Shown here: in pieces, positions 7,147 to 15,915 of the stretch
How the letters are laid out: each line of letters begins with the position of its first letter
Position numbering within the stretch: the stretch's first letter is position 1
Source of the DNA: a virus
DNA: 64,000 nt
IMG/VR virus record: IMGVR_UViG_3300029893_000001
Span: 310,001 to 374,000 of that record
Direction: 5' to 3' (one strand)
Translations under genes and position numbers: made by a program
Notes under the pieces: model-generated
The model's input: the letters and a program-made list of their open reading frames with translations, nothing else
What the model was told of the DNA's origin: nothing
Database searches by the model: none

Positions 7147-8828
7147 TCGTCGTCCTTAAATGAATCAAGCCATTCTTTCATGGTCTTAGGTCGCCGTTCC
7201 TTGGGAAGGCTCTCTGTACTTTGGGCAAAATCGAAGCCCCACTTCTTGTACAGCTTGTCCCTGAATCCCACCGCCGAGCCAGCCATGCTGTGGCTTGAGT
7301 GCCAGGTATATATGTGAACTCTTGGTTGCGGCTTCTCCCACTGTATGTTGTGGGTCTTCAGAAACTCGATGTTGGCACCAGACAAGTAACGGCGTACACG
7401 ACCTACTCGCTGCTCTTCTCTTTCCTTACCGAAGTTAGGAAAAGGCTGATGGATTGAATCGAGCGGAGGGATGTTGACGTTCTCATTGATCACTTGGGTT
7501 CCGATGATCACGCTTATGCGGCCACTTAGCAGCTCTTCTGCGTACCAGTTTTGCTCTTTCAGCTCCTGACCGCCGATCATCAACTCGCACCCGAATCCTT
7601 GCAGCTTTAGCTTCTGCTGAAGTCTAAACGCGTGATTCCTGCGCTCCGTGACTACAAGGATCTTACGTCCCTCTTCGCACTCCTTCAGGACTTCTTCGTA
7701 CAACGCCTCCTGATAATGGGCATTCCTGGCAAGGAAATTGACTAGTACAGGGAGCATGTACCTGCCCTTGAAAACCCGGTCAGGCACGTGGATGTTTGTC
7801 GGATGATAGATGACGATTGGTGTCATCTGCTCCTTTCGACCCCGTGCAGTTACTGGCCCAAGCGTGTCAAATATCGCGACGTGGGTCTGGTCTTTCCTAG
7901 ACGGAGTCGCCGTCTGGCCGCCTCGGTAATATGAGTTGAAGGCCCTTGTCGCTTGGTGGAATGTGGGCGCAGATTCATGGTGGGCTTCTTCACACCACAC
8001 CACACCAAAGTAGTTGGATAGCTTCTTACGGAGCTTTTTGCCCCTCTTCGAAGCCAAAGCCTGGAAGGTAGCAAACGTGATAGGGTAGTACTTACCTGGC
8101 CGGCTGACGAACTTACGGACAGGATTCCCCTCCTTATCTGTGCCCCACTTCCAGTCCTTGTTGAGAATTCCCACCAAATGCTCGCCGTGCTGCTCTTCCA
8201 GCTCGGCTATGTTTGTGTGTTCATAGAGTCCTTCAAATCCGACCATCAAATGTCGGACTTCCTGCGCCAAAAGAAGAACGCGAAAGCCCATCTTCGCAAC
8301 CAGCCAAGCCCATACTACAGTCTTTCCCCAGCCGGTGGGGGCCTGGATGATTCCGTATCCCTTCTTGAGCCAAACATTAGCGACTTCTTGCTGTTCTGGG
8401 TAGAGCTTACGATGACACTTTAGCTTGAATCCTAATTTGGGGGCGACGCGCTGATCGTCGATCCCAAGGTGGCCGAACACACGGTTAATCTTGCCCATGT
8501 TTCCACGAGCAAACGTTGTCCAGCCATCTTCTCGCCTTGCGTAAGTACGGAGAACGATTTCCTTCGTTACAGGAAGCTTTTTGTGAGTGAAGTGCTTGCA
8601 AACGTCATCGAGTGTATACCCCTTTGACTCACAAGTGACTCGACCTGGGCGCCACTTCTTTCCCCAGAGATCACAATTCGCGCATTGGGTAGGGAGATCA
8701 ACCATCGGTTGGTACTCCACCTCTTCAAAGCGATATGTGAACTCTTCTTCAGCTTCCGGCTCTACGTATTCTGACGGAACCCAGAGTACGTTGTTCAGGA
8801 CGCAAAGAGCATCGTCCTCGTTCGACAT
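7143..8828 (-). CDS. Superfamily 2 DNA/RNA helicase (UvsW/SSL2-like)
   Basis: In this 561-aa protein motif I is APTGWGKT (near residue 170), motif II is CEEAHH (EEAH variant of DEAH), and motif III TAT is in GGQTATPSR. Motifs V/VI are around GTQVINENVNIP and EQRVGRVRRYL. An N-terminal cysteine module (CANCDLWGKKW...CESKGYTLDDVC) likely binds zinc. T4 UvsW-type helicases unwind branched DNA and drive recombination-dependent replication, which would fit this operon. The start overlaps the dUTPase stop as TAATG. Confidence 0.88.
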   Translation of the reverse strand: MSNEDDALCVLNNVLWVPSEYVEPEAEEEFTYRFEEVEYQPMVDLPTQCANCDLWGKKWRPGRVTCESKGYTLDDVCKHFTHKKLPVTKEIVLRTYARREDGWTTFARGNMGKINRVFGHLGIDDQRVAPKLGFKLKCHRKLYPEQQEVANVWLKKGYGIIQAPTGWGKTVVWAWLVAKMGFRVLLLAQEVRHLMVGFEGLYEHTNIAELEEQHGEHLVGILNKDWKWGTDKEGNPVRKFVSRPGKYYPITFATFQALASKRGKKLRKKLSNYFGVVWCEEAHHESAPTFHQATRAFNSYYRGGQTATPSRKDQTHVAIFDTLGPVTARGRKEQMTPIVIYHPTNIHVPDRVFKGRYMLPVLVNFLARNAHYQEALYEEVLKECEEGRKILVVTERRNHAFRLQQKLKLQGFGCELMIGGQELKEQNWYAEELLSGRISVIIGTQVINENVNIPPLDSIHQPFPNFGKEREEQRVGRVRRYLSGANIEFLKTHNIQWEKPQPRVHIYTWHSSHSMAGSAVGFRDKLYKKWGFDFAQSTESLPKERRPKTMKEWLDSFKDDE

Positions 8829-9292
8829 TACTTACCTGTACTGCCGAATCCACCGGATCCGCGCTCCGTCTCGGACAAGGACTCGCTGACCTGGAACTCA
8901 ACATCAGGTAACCTACAGATGACAAGCTGGGCAATCTTTTCCCCTGCCTTCACCTGGTAAGCAGGACCAGTGTTGTAGAGAATTACCTGCACTTCCCCTC
9001 GATAGTCAGCATCGATGGTACCAGGAGCGTTGAGAACTGTGATACCATGCTTGAGTGCTAGACCGCTTCGAGGGCGAACTTGACCCTCATAACCTGGAGG
9101 GATCTCCATCGCGACGCCAGTTCGAATCAGCGTCCGGCCCCCAGGTAGGATCTTGGCATCCTCGATAGCATACAGGTCAAATCCTGCAGAGTCCTTGGTG
9201 GCCCTTTCAGGAAGTACTGCATTCTCGTGAAGCTTTTGTAGCCCCACGACAACCTTCTGCTTAGGTGCCATCTTTGCTGTCTTTTTAGCCAT
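8828..9292 (-). CDS. dut: Deoxyuridine 5'-triphosphate nucleotidohydrolase (dUTPase)
   Basis: This 154-aa protein carries all motifs of trimeric dUTPases: SAGFDLYA (motif 1), RPRSGLA (motif 2), GTIDADYRGEV (motif 3) and the C-terminal RGSGGFGSTG arm (motif 5). It converts dUTP to dUMP, limits uracil incorporation and feeds thymidylate synthesis. Start ATG 9292; translation is coupled to the KH-domain gene. Confidence 0.95.
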   Translation of the reverse strand: MAKKTAKMAPKQKVVVGLQKLHENAVLPERATKDSAGFDLYAIEDAKILPGGRTLIRTGVAMEIPPGYEGQVRPRSGLALKHGITVLNAPGTIDADYRGEVQVILYNTGPAYQVKAGEKIAQLVICRLPDVEFQVSESLSETERGSGGFGSTGK

Positions 9293-9636
9293 TATTCATT
9301 CTCCTGACGGACGCCACGAAATGCCTCAGAGTCCAGGGTGAGTTCGCCAGGAGAACCCTGAAGCTGTCGACGCCGTTCGTCATTTATTACGTTTAGAAGT
9401 ATGCGGAACCCGTGCTTTGCAGCCACGGCGTTCACAATCACCTCAACGGCCGAGATCGTGGTTCGCTTCGAACCAATGATCTTAGCAATCTCGGTTGAAG
9501 GTCCTGTAATCTCGATTGCACCAGTGACGCCTACGTGCGCTCCATCTATCTGGAGTGTGTCGGAGTCGTCGACTAGTTCTTCACACATGTGTTCGACAAG
9601 TGCGAACACCTTCCCAAAGCCTTCGTCGTTTGCCAT
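9292..9636 (-). CDS. KH-domain RNA-binding protein, KhpA-like
   Basis: In this 114-aa protein residues 10-85 follow the KhpA (YlqC) pattern: LVEHMCEELVDDSDTLQI, then GPSTEIAKIIGSKRTTISAVEVIVNAVAAKHG. The KH GxxG loop is GSKR, so the second Gly is missing, which may change nucleic-acid binding. Bacterial KhpA binds RNA broadly with KhpB and affects cell division and translation. With IF-1 in the same operon this may be an RNA/translation-control gene. Length is slightly above the ~75-aa family norm because of a charged C-terminal tail. Confidence 0.75.
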   Translation of the reverse strand: MANDEGFGKVFALVEHMCEELVDDSDTLQIDGAHVGVTGAIEITGPSTEIAKIIGSKRTTISAVEVIVNAVAAKHGFRILLNVINDERRRQLQGSPGELTLDSEAFRGVRQENE

Positions 9637-9656
9637 GAGCCCCCTTTACAGGTTGC

Positions 9657-10526
9657 TCAGGCGCACATCAGCTTGATCATAGGCTGCAGAGACGAACACT
9701 CGAATTCGTTGATGAACTTCCGCAGCGCCCTCTCGTCTCCGGCTCTCTCGCGACGCTGAATCCTTACATCAGGTCGAAGCTGGACAACGCTGTACATCTT
9801 CCTGATGTGCTCCTCGTACTCGCGGAGCTTGTCTGCTGTCTTCTGAGGAACGGCGTCTAGCATCGCAAACAACTCGTCAGGGTCGGACGCTTGCTCCAAA
9901 ACCTCGCTGACGTGCTTTTTGAGCAAGCGAGGAACTCCAGGAAGTCCGTCGCTCTTATCGCCAAAGAGAGCTTTAGCTAACGTGATCGATTTTGGGGCCG
10001 CAACACCGTAGTGTTTGGCGCAGGATTTTTGGATATCCTGCTCAGAAAGCATTTCCTGGAATGAAACGATTTGGACGTTAGGGCCCCTAATCGTCCATAA
10101 ATCCTTGTCTGACGACAATACTAGGTGTAGCGCGTTCGGCTTCCTCTTCACGAACGCAGCAATAGCGTCATCTGCTTCTGCCTCAACGGGTCGTAGTTCT
10201 GTACAGCGGATGAGACTAAGCAGGCGTTTCACGTCCGGCGCAGGGTTGAATTCATGGTCTCGTTTTCTACCGGCTTTGTAGTCGGGAAACACCTCGTATC
10301 GCTGACGTTCCCCTCCTTCATAGCAGAAGACTAAGTGGCCCTGGAAGTCGCGCTTCCATTTGTAGATCGTACGGAAGAACCTAAAAACGTGTCCTGTAGG
10401 ATATCCGTCAGACCTACATAAATCAACCCCACCCTTTCCAGGCTTTGCCATCCACGACTTCCACAGAGTGTTTTGGAAGTCGACGACTACGTACCTCTCT
10501 TGGTGTTCAAGAATCCTTCTCAACAT
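9657..10526 (-). CDS. 5'-3' exonuclease / flap endonuclease (T4 RNase H, FEN family)
   Basis: This 289-aa protein has conserved acidic clusters: VVVDFQNTLW at the N-terminus, EAEADDAIAAF near residue 115 and LSSDKDLW near residue 140. They are followed by a helix-hairpin-helix-like DKSDGLPGVPRLL. This is the catalytic core of 5' nucleases that remove RNA primers and flaps. Its first codons overlap the 3' end of the upstream gene by 20 nt. No polymerase domain is fused to it. Confidence 0.88.
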   Translation of the reverse strand: MLRRILEHQERYVVVDFQNTLWKSWMAKPGKGGVDLCRSDGYPTGHVFRFFRTIYKWKRDFQGHLVFCYEGGERQRYEVFPDYKAGRKRDHEFNPAPDVKRLLSLIRCTELRPVEAEADDAIAAFVKRKPNALHLVLSSDKDLWTIRGPNVQIVSFQEMLSEQDIQKSCAKHYGVAAPKSITLAKALFGDKSDGLPGVPRLLKKHVSEVLEQASDPDELFAMLDAVPQKTADKLREYEEHIRKMYSVVQLRPDVRIQRRERAGDERALRKFINEFECSSLQPMIKLMCA

Positions 10527-10863
10527 CGTTAGCTAACTTTCGAATCACTCCGATGCTCTCGTTAACCTTTTCCCACGCAGTCTGAAGCCGTTCTTTGGTG
10601 TCCGGGTCAAGTTGTGTGCTGCATGTAGACAGAGTGTCAGAGAGAACGTCTCGGGCCATGTACAGAGTATTCTCTACATGAGAGCCATTCGGCCCTCTGG
10701 CATCATTGTACACAGCGGCCACTCGTAGCAAATCGTGGAGTGCATTCATTTCTGCCTTGTCGTACGAAGCAGCCTTTGGGCTAGAACTCCCCTCTTCAAT
10801 CCTGGTCCGAAGATGGGAAATTCTGCGCGAGAGCGCCTTCATTTTGGACTTGATATCGTGCAT
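10507..10863 (-). CDS. Hypothetical helical protein, 118 aa, first gene of the replication operon
   Basis: The start is placed at ATG 10863 (MHDIKSKM) because the promoter element lies at 10900-10918 and a GGAGG site follows it; longer ORF versions would begin inside the promoter. The product is highly charged and helical (KMKALSRRISHLRTRIEEG), possibly coiled coil. Unrecognised. As the operon's leading gene it would be expressed first. Confidence 0.65.
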   Translation of the reverse strand: MHDIKSKMKALSRRISHLRTRIEEGSSSPKAASYDKAEMNALHDLLRVAAVYNDARGPNGSHVENTLYMARDVLSDTLSTCSTQLDPDTKERLQTAWEKVNESIGVIRKLANDVEKDS

Positions 10864-10899
10864 TTTTGAGCCCTTTCTGCCTCCGTAGGAGGTCTTTTT

Positions 10900-10918
10900 C
10901 CTACTATTCATAGGGTTC
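10900..10918 (-). promoter_or_regulatory. Phage promoter element (replication operon)
   Basis: GAACCC-TATG-AATAGTA, one mismatch in the GATA box. It ends 36 nt before ATG 10863 and heads the ~10.9-kb replication operon, in which I see no other copy. Confidence 0.7.
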
Positions 10919-10997
10919 GTTAACGACAAAAATCGGCCTTTTGGGGCCGCAAAGAGTGCGAAAACCTTGCGTTTCGGTGCCCCTAACGACAGCGTGA
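10919..10997. other. Divergent intergenic region
   Basis: The space between the replication operon and the plus-strand gene at 10998. On the plus strand it holds CCCTAACGACAGCG at about 10980-10993, close to the CCCTAACGATAGTG form of the promoter element seen at 22.26 and 38.69 kb. It may be a weak plus-strand promoter. Confidence 0.4.
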
Positions 10998-12263
10998 ATG
11001 CTCACCCACAAGGTCATTTATAGGCGTGATCTAAGGGGTTATCTAGCCTCATTCCGACTATCCTTTTTACCGGGAAGTGCTGAGATGCGACAAGATCTGA
11101 AGCTGCGACTTCAGCAAGTAGCCACAAAATTAGCGCTCGTACACCGCCTTCGAAAGGTCGCTCTGGCTACGGAAGAGGCGCTGATCGATCGCATGTCAGA
11201 GCGGTCCAAGAAGATTCTCTTGGACGTGCGCAGCAAATTCTTCCGTGCAGCCAAATACATTGAGCCCGCATTAGATGAGGCGGGTAGGACGGCCCTAAAC
11301 AAGGCGGTTAAAGAAGTAGGCAGGGTGGTCACAAATGCCGGCATAGTTGACGTGTCTGTGATCGAGGAAACCCATAATAGCCTAGACGATATGTGGAAAG
11401 AACTCTCGCGTGCCACGAGTGGCAACATTTCCGTGATGTACTTCTTCAATTCGTTTGACAGGTTTATCAAAGTCGCAATGCTAGGAGGCCTGCTTCAGAA
11501 TCACCGATTTGTGGAGCGCGCTAAGTCCGACCCTAGAGTACGGGAAAAGATTTACTCCGTAATGGAGAGGCTTGCGGAGCTTATCCCACAAGTACAATCA
11601 ATTCTGCAGAAGGCGATGGATTCTGTCAAGGTTGAGGCGCCTCCATCACAGCCCTCAAAGGAGATGAAGGATACCTCAGCGGAAGAAGCTGTCACGAATC
11701 AGCTAAGTGAAGCTGAATCACAGATGAGAGGCGTCGTTGACCAGCTTACGAAGGTCATCGTAGACAAGGCAGAAGAGTTGTTTGGCGTGGGCTCCGAGAT
11801 GGCCGAGGCGCTTGATGAGAATATCTTTGCAATCTACAACAAGCGACGAGTAAACCCTCAACTAAACCGGAATAGGAATTTCTATCAAGATGCATTGCAT
11901 CTGGAACACAGTCCGACTCACATTGATCTCGGAGAATTCCTAGACACCAAGGAAAAGAAGGCGATCTACCTTTCTTATCGGTCGTTCGTCATGGCAGCAC
12001 GGGCACTAGGTGTTGTGCAACACGCTAAAGCGAAACCCGAGCTAGTGCTGAAAAACCCGAAGCTTCGCGAGCTAGTCATCAAGGCGCAGCAAATCCTGAT
12101 GAAGCGCAAGGACACGATCGTACGATACTTGAAAGCGCTAAAGAAATCGAAAGAGGAAAAGAAGGACAAGGAGATCGGAATCCCTAAGGGGACATTCTCC
12201 GACTTCTTCGAGTCTCAGCAAGACGGCGGTACGTCCAGAGAACTTCCACGTGGCCTCTTTTGA
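10998..12263 (+). CDS. Hypothetical helical protein, 421 aa (plus strand)
   Basis: Long, mostly alpha-helical and Lys/Glu-rich, with no membrane segment or catalytic motif visible; the C-terminal third is very basic (KKSKEEKKDKE). It is the first of two plus-strand genes lying against the dominant orientation. No good Shine-Dalgarno precedes ATG 10998; an internal start at ATG 11083 (MRQDLKLRLQQ) is an alternative. It could be structural or virion-associated, but that is inference only. Confidence 0.7.
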   Translation: MLTHKVIYRRDLRGYLASFRLSFLPGSAEMRQDLKLRLQQVATKLALVHRLRKVALATEEALIDRMSERSKKILLDVRSKFFRAAKYIEPALDEAGRTALNKAVKEVGRVVTNAGIVDVSVIEETHNSLDDMWKELSRATSGNISVMYFFNSFDRFIKVAMLGGLLQNHRFVERAKSDPRVREKIYSVMERLAELIPQVQSILQKAMDSVKVEAPPSQPSKEMKDTSAEEAVTNQLSEAESQMRGVVDQLTKVIVDKAEELFGVGSEMAEALDENIFAIYNKRRVNPQLNRNRNFYQDALHLEHSPTHIDLGEFLDTKEKKAIYLSYRSFVMAARALGVVQHAKAKPELVLKNPKLRELVIKAQQILMKRKDTIVRYLKALKKSKEEKKDKEIGIPKGTFSDFFESQQDGGTSRELPRGLF

Positions 12264-12457
12264 TGCGCTCCGCTTCTACGACGTTCCGAACGTGATAGCT
12301 CTGTAAACGGGGAGAAAGCGTACGTCGGGAACTACTCCCGACATCTCTTACGCTTAGACGGCCCTGTCCACAGGCTTATGTACTACAACAGCAGCAGCGG
12401 TTCAGAGCAGTCTGATTGTCTTGCCCCGCTTTTTGGGGCTTCTACTACGAGGATTGC
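12264..12457 (+). other. Intergenic region with two hairpins
   Basis: Holds GTCGGGA-ACTAC-TCCCGAC around 12327-12345, then GCCCC-GCTTTTT-GGGGC at about 12423-12439. The second ends shortly before GAGGATTGC-ATG of the next gene and could be a terminator followed by a leader or a translation-control hairpin. Confidence 0.45.
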
Positions 12458-13810
12458 ATGAGCAAGCCGCATCGAGGGACAACGAAGCATGTTTCTTGGA
12501 TGATCAAGAAAGTCATCGAAGTTGCAGAGAAGCTTGGTGTCCCGGTGAAGGACCTTCATCGAGACGTCTTCCTTAAGAATGCCGGGGATGACGTAACACG
12601 TACAGACATCGACGCGTGTATGGCCTGGTCTCATTTGAAGACTCTAGCCGACACGAAGAGCAAAGCGATCCATGGGCCTGTGGGAGCAGATGATCTCCCT
12701 CTCGACCCCGCTGTGCCGGATGGCTACTTTGTTAAGCAGATCTCGACTCAGCTAGACAAGGCCGGAGACATCGAACGTCAGTGGATCAAGACTCCCCTGA
12801 GTCAGGCTCCCGGCATGCTGACAGACCAAGTCCCCGAGGGACATATCATCTCGGGAGTATCGACTCTGGTTTCCGGAGATGGCAATACTCTTGCTCAGTG
12901 GGTAAAAACCAGGAAAGAATCAGAGAGTAGGGAAGAACTACTTCTTCGATTGATGCGCGAGCTTCCGACGCAGATTCCTGCGAGAGAAAGCAGCATTCCG
13001 AAGCCAACGGGCTCTCTTTCCGACGATTTGCTTGCGGTGTATCCTATGGGCGATCCCCATATCGGGATGCTGAGCTGGGCACCGGAGACGGGGGAGGACT
13101 TCGATCTAGGCAAAGCGCAGAAGGTGATGACTTCTGCGATGCAAGAATTGGTAACCAGGGGACCCCGAACCAAGCAAGCCTTGATCGTCAACCTCGGTGA
13201 TTTCTTCCACGCCGATAACGAGCAGAACAGAACATCCAGATCGGGCCATGCTCTCGACGTTGACGGCCGGTGGCCCAAGGTCCTCCAGGTTGGGATCGAA
13301 ATCATGGTATTCATGATCGATCAGGCCCTCAAGCATCATGAATCAGTTCGAGTCGTCAATGAAATTGGCAATCACGACGATCATTCTGCAATGTTCCTGA
13401 GTGTGGTTCTCAGTGCTTATTATCGAAACGAACCTCGCGTCGAAATCGATATGAGCCCCAGCCGCTTCCACTGGCATAGGTTTGGTAAGAACCTTATCGG
13501 AATCACACACGGCCACAATACAAAGCATGGTGACCTTGAGTCCATCATGGCTGCAGAGAGGGCCTCTGACTGGGGTGAAACGATTCATCGATTCTGGTAC
13601 TGCGGACACATCCACCATAGCGTCAAGAAGGAGATGCGGGGATGTGTCATCGAGTCATTCAGAACATTGGCACCAAGAGACGCCTGGGCAGCTAATGCTG
13701 GGTACCGCTCTGGCCGCGACATGAACCGCATCACTCTTCACCGTGAGTACGGCGAAGTCGGCAGAGAGATCGTGAACGCAGCCTACCTTCAGGCTCGTTA
13801 TCGAGATTGA
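12458..13810 (+). CDS. Calcineurin-like metallophosphoesterase
   Basis: Start chosen at ATG 12458, 5 nt after GAGGA; 450 aa. The C-terminal half has the full metal-ligand set of the family: GDPHIG, GDFFHAD, GNHDD, ITHGHN and CGHIHH. The N-terminal ~190 residues (MSKPHRGTTKH...) have helix-turn-helix-like character and may bind nucleic acid. Members act on phosphodiesters or phosphomonoesters, from nucleases of the Mre11/SbcD type to protein phosphatases. The absence of an adjacent SbcC-type ATPase argues against SbcD. Confidence 0.85.
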   Translation: MSKPHRGTTKHVSWMIKKVIEVAEKLGVPVKDLHRDVFLKNAGDDVTRTDIDACMAWSHLKTLADTKSKAIHGPVGADDLPLDPAVPDGYFVKQISTQLDKAGDIERQWIKTPLSQAPGMLTDQVPEGHIISGVSTLVSGDGNTLAQWVKTRKESESREELLLRLMRELPTQIPARESSIPKPTGSLSDDLLAVYPMGDPHIGMLSWAPETGEDFDLGKAQKVMTSAMQELVTRGPRTKQALIVNLGDFFHADNEQNRTSRSGHALDVDGRWPKVLQVGIEIMVFMIDQALKHHESVRVVNEIGNHDDHSAMFLSVVLSAYYRNEPRVEIDMSPSRFHWHRFGKNLIGITHGHNTKHGDLESIMAAERASDWGETIHRFWYCGHIHHSVKKEMRGCVIESFRTLAPRDAWAANAGYRSGRDMNRITLHREYGEVGREIVNAAYLQARYRD

Positions 13811-13812
13811 GG

Positions 13813-14439
13813 CTACCTGAGGAAGTCTTTTGCCTTCTTCAGGGCACGATTCTCTTCAAGAGTGAGAAGCTTGAACTCGGTAATCCAAACAGCCGGGTTT
13901 GCTTCCCATTTGTCCGATAATGCGCGGTACCTTGTGTTCCAGTATCGCGCAAATTGGTTCCGGATGTCGGCTTTGCCCCGCTTTCCCTTTAACGCAGAAG
14001 CAAAACCGTCGCGGTACACATCTAGCGGCCTCAGTTCCTGGATGTGCGGCTCGAAGCGATATCCGGTAATCTGAAGGCACAGTCGCGAGCATTCCTCTGG
14101 CATGCCTACGACTGGCAACCAGTCGGAATTAGGCGTCTCGCGGTTTGGGTCGATGTCTAGCCTGTACTCGGCTTGGCCGTCGTCACGGAGCCGGTACGAC
14201 TCCCGAACCCAGAGATAGTCGCCGATCTCTCCATAAGGAGCCGGGAGGCGCTTCCAGTCTTCGTCGGCTACGCTCCAGTAGCAAGGCCAGCCGTCGACCT
14301 CTTCTTGCCACTTGTTTGCTTCCTTCCGCGACAGTGCGCGAATGGTATGAGTCTTGTGGCCATTCAGCACGGCCACAATCATCTCGTCACTCAGCGCAAG
14401 CGGGGTCCCGTAAGAAAGGCCCTTATACCTCTTTCGCAT
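13813..14439 (-). CDS. ASCH-domain protein
   Basis: In this 208-aa protein the order ALSDEMIVAVLNGHKTHTIR, YGEIGDYLWVRESY and LCLQITGYRFEPHIQEL matches phage ASCH-like proteins found near many prophage replication genes. ASCH folds (PUA-related) bind RNA or act as amidohydrolases. A palindrome TACCTG-N8-CAGGTA (14439-14458) touches the start codon and could be an operator. It converges with the plus-strand metallophosphoesterase, 2 nt apart. Confidence 0.75.
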   Translation of the reverse strand: MRKRYKGLSYGTPLALSDEMIVAVLNGHKTHTIRALSRKEANKWQEEVDGWPCYWSVADEDWKRLPAPYGEIGDYLWVRESYRLRDDGQAEYRLDIDPNRETPNSDWLPVVGMPEECSRLCLQITGYRFEPHIQELRPLDVYRDGFASALKGKRGKADIRNQFARYWNTRYRALSDKWEANPAVWITEFKLLTLEENRALKKAKDFLR

Positions 14440-14458
14440 ACCTGTAATATATCAGGTA
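14439..14458. promoter_or_regulatory. Palindromic operator-like site before the ASCH gene
   Basis: Perfect 6-bp arms TACCTG / CAGGTA around an AT-only 8-bp spacer. The left arm overlaps the first base of the ASCH gene start codon. Its form suggests a dimeric repressor site, but no repressor for it is identified. Confidence 0.35.
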
Positions 14459-14494
14459 TTTGCGAAAGGTCTGAATTATTCCTCGGACTCGTAC

Positions 14495-14695
14495 TTATGG
14501 CTTATCCTCCGCCCGTTCCCTTGCATTCCTAGCACGCGATTTTGTGGTATCCCATCTTGGGTGGACGAATGGGGTGAAGCCCTTTTCTTGTTGGCCACGT
14601 CCGTGTGTTTCTACAAAGCATCCTGTAACGAGAGAAGTTCTGTGGAGCACCATAAAATCCTTTCCGAACCGTAGTTCGAAAAATGCCCATTCCAA
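14495..14695 (-). CDS. Small protein, 5' part unclear (possible frameshift with the upstream ORF)
   Basis: The reading frame (WAFFELRFGKDF, then CFVETHGRGQQEKGFTP) looks like genuine coding sequence, but its only start is TTG 14695 without a ribosome site. The neighbouring ORF 14611-14799 starts well but ends in unlikely sequence. A one-base indel between them would give one ~95-aa protein. Unrecognised family. Confidence 0.45.
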   Translation of the reverse strand: MEWAFFELRFGKDFMVLHRTSLVTGCFVETHGRGQQEKGFTPFVHPRWDTTKSRARNARERAEDKP

Positions 14696-14799
14696 AGGTC
14701 GGACTTATTCGGCTCATAACGCGCACGAGCGGAATCCGCATCGTGGATGACCTTTCCGCCCAAAGTGTAAACCGTTATGCCAATGGCAGTGTAGGTCAT
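14611..14799 (-). CDS. Small hypothetical protein, 62 aa (perhaps N-terminal part of a frameshifted gene)
   Basis: Starts MTYTAIGITVY in an ATGA overlap with the methionine aminopeptidase stop, a good translational-coupling context. The C-terminal half overlaps the ORF at 14495-14695 in another frame; see that entry. Confidence 0.5.
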   Translation of the reverse strand: MTYTAIGITVYTLGGKVIHDADSARARYEPNKSDLWNGHFSNYGSERILWCSTELLSLQDAL

Positions 14800-15593
14800 G
14801 TTCGATCTTCTGAATTTGCTGCTACATCACGACGAGCTGTAAGGATCTCACATCCGGTTTTCGTGACTAACACAGTGTGCTCAAATTGAGCAGACAGACT
14901 TCCGTCTACGATCACAACCGTCCACTCGTCTTCAAGCATCTTTGTATGCTTTGAGCCTGCATTAATCATTGGCTCAATGGTAAAGATCATTCCGGCTTTC
15001 ATCTTTTCGCCGGCGCCCCGGGTTCCATAATGACGGACCTGAGGAGGCATGTGGAACTTGGTTCCAACACCGTGACCGACGTAGTCTTCTACTACGCTGA
15101 ATCCACGAGCATGTGCCAATTCTTGGATAGCAGCACCGATGTTTCCCAGGCGGGCACCGTCCTTTACTTCAGCAATTCCTGCCGCCAAGCACTCCCTAGC
15201 TGTCTCGACGAGGCGCTTTGTATCTTCTGACGGCGTTCCGACGTAGAACGTCAAGCTGGTGTCTCCATGAAAACCGTCTAGGATTGGTGTAACGTCTACA
15301 TTGACGATGTCACCGTCGTTCAAAACTCTAGGTCCTGGGATTCCGTGACAGACCACTTCGTTGACGCTCGTGCAAACACTCTTGGGAAACGGAACAGGTG
15401 ATGCTCCTCGATACCCTAACGGAGCGGGGTAAGCACGGCGCTCTAGCGTCCAATTATGGACCATTGTATTAATGTCGTCAGTGGTTATGCCAGGTTTGAC
15501 TTGGGGGCCCACCATAAGTAGGCAATCTGCCGCCAGTTGACAGGCAGCTCTCATCTTTTCCAGATGGACTCCAGATAGCTTCTCAAGTTTCAT
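14796..15593 (-). CDS. map: Methionine aminopeptidase, type I
   Basis: This 265-aa protein has the metal-binding set of the pita-bread fold: VVCHGIPG (substrate His), NVDVTPILDGFHGDTS (two Asp), DYVGHGVG (His), FTIEPMI (Glu) and QFEHTVLV (Glu). It removes N-terminal methionine from nascent proteins at the ribosome exit. The length equals the bacterial enzyme. With IF-1 and the KH protein it adds to a group of phage-borne translation genes. Confidence 0.95.
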   Translation of the reverse strand: MKLEKLSGVHLEKMRAACQLAADCLLMVGPQVKPGITTDDINTMVHNWTLERRAYPAPLGYRGASPVPFPKSVCTSVNEVVCHGIPGPRVLNDGDIVNVDVTPILDGFHGDTSLTFYVGTPSEDTKRLVETARECLAAGIAEVKDGARLGNIGAAIQELAHARGFSVVEDYVGHGVGTKFHMPPQVRHYGTRGAGEKMKAGMIFTIEPMINAGSKHTKMLEDEWTVVIVDGSLSAQFEHTVLVTKTGCEILTARRDVAANSEDRT

Positions 15594-15915
15594 GAATCCT
15601 CGGCTTTCGAGCTAAAAGTCTCCAGCGAATTGCTCGGGTAGCACTATCTCCTAGTTTGTCTCCCAATTCCCTGACAAAGCCATTTCTTCTATGCAGGAGA
15701 ATTGCCGAAACAGGAGTGTGCGTTACTAGTGTGGTTCGCCTCAGCTGAACACATTTATCACCTATAATGTGCTCAGCAGCCCAGTTGCGATCGGTTTTTG
15801 GGTGAAAAGCGAACTTCAATCGGCCAGGAACGTGGACCCAGTATGTTTCGTTAGTTACTCGTCCGTCGACCGCTGTCAGCAGTATGTAATGATTCCTAGA
15901 CTTCAGCTTCGGCAT
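15583..15915 (-). CDS. Hypothetical protein, 110 aa
   Basis: Start set at ATG 15915 (MPKLKSRNHY), 8 nt after AAGGA and 20 nt inside the 3' end of the upstream gene. Basic, mostly beta-strand-like, ending RLLARKPRIHET. Unrecognised. Confidence 0.6.
   Translation of the reverse strand: MPKLKSRNHYILLTAVDGRVTNETYWVHVPGRLKFAFHPKTDRNWAAEHIIGDKCVQLRRTTLVTHTPVSAILLHRRNGFVRELGDKLGDSATRAIRWRLLARKPRIHET

Noticed and set aside
12458-13810. SbcD/Mre11 nuclease assignment
   Set aside because: Metal ligands fit the broad family, but the SbcC partner and the SbcD capping domain are absent, so only the superfamily is called.
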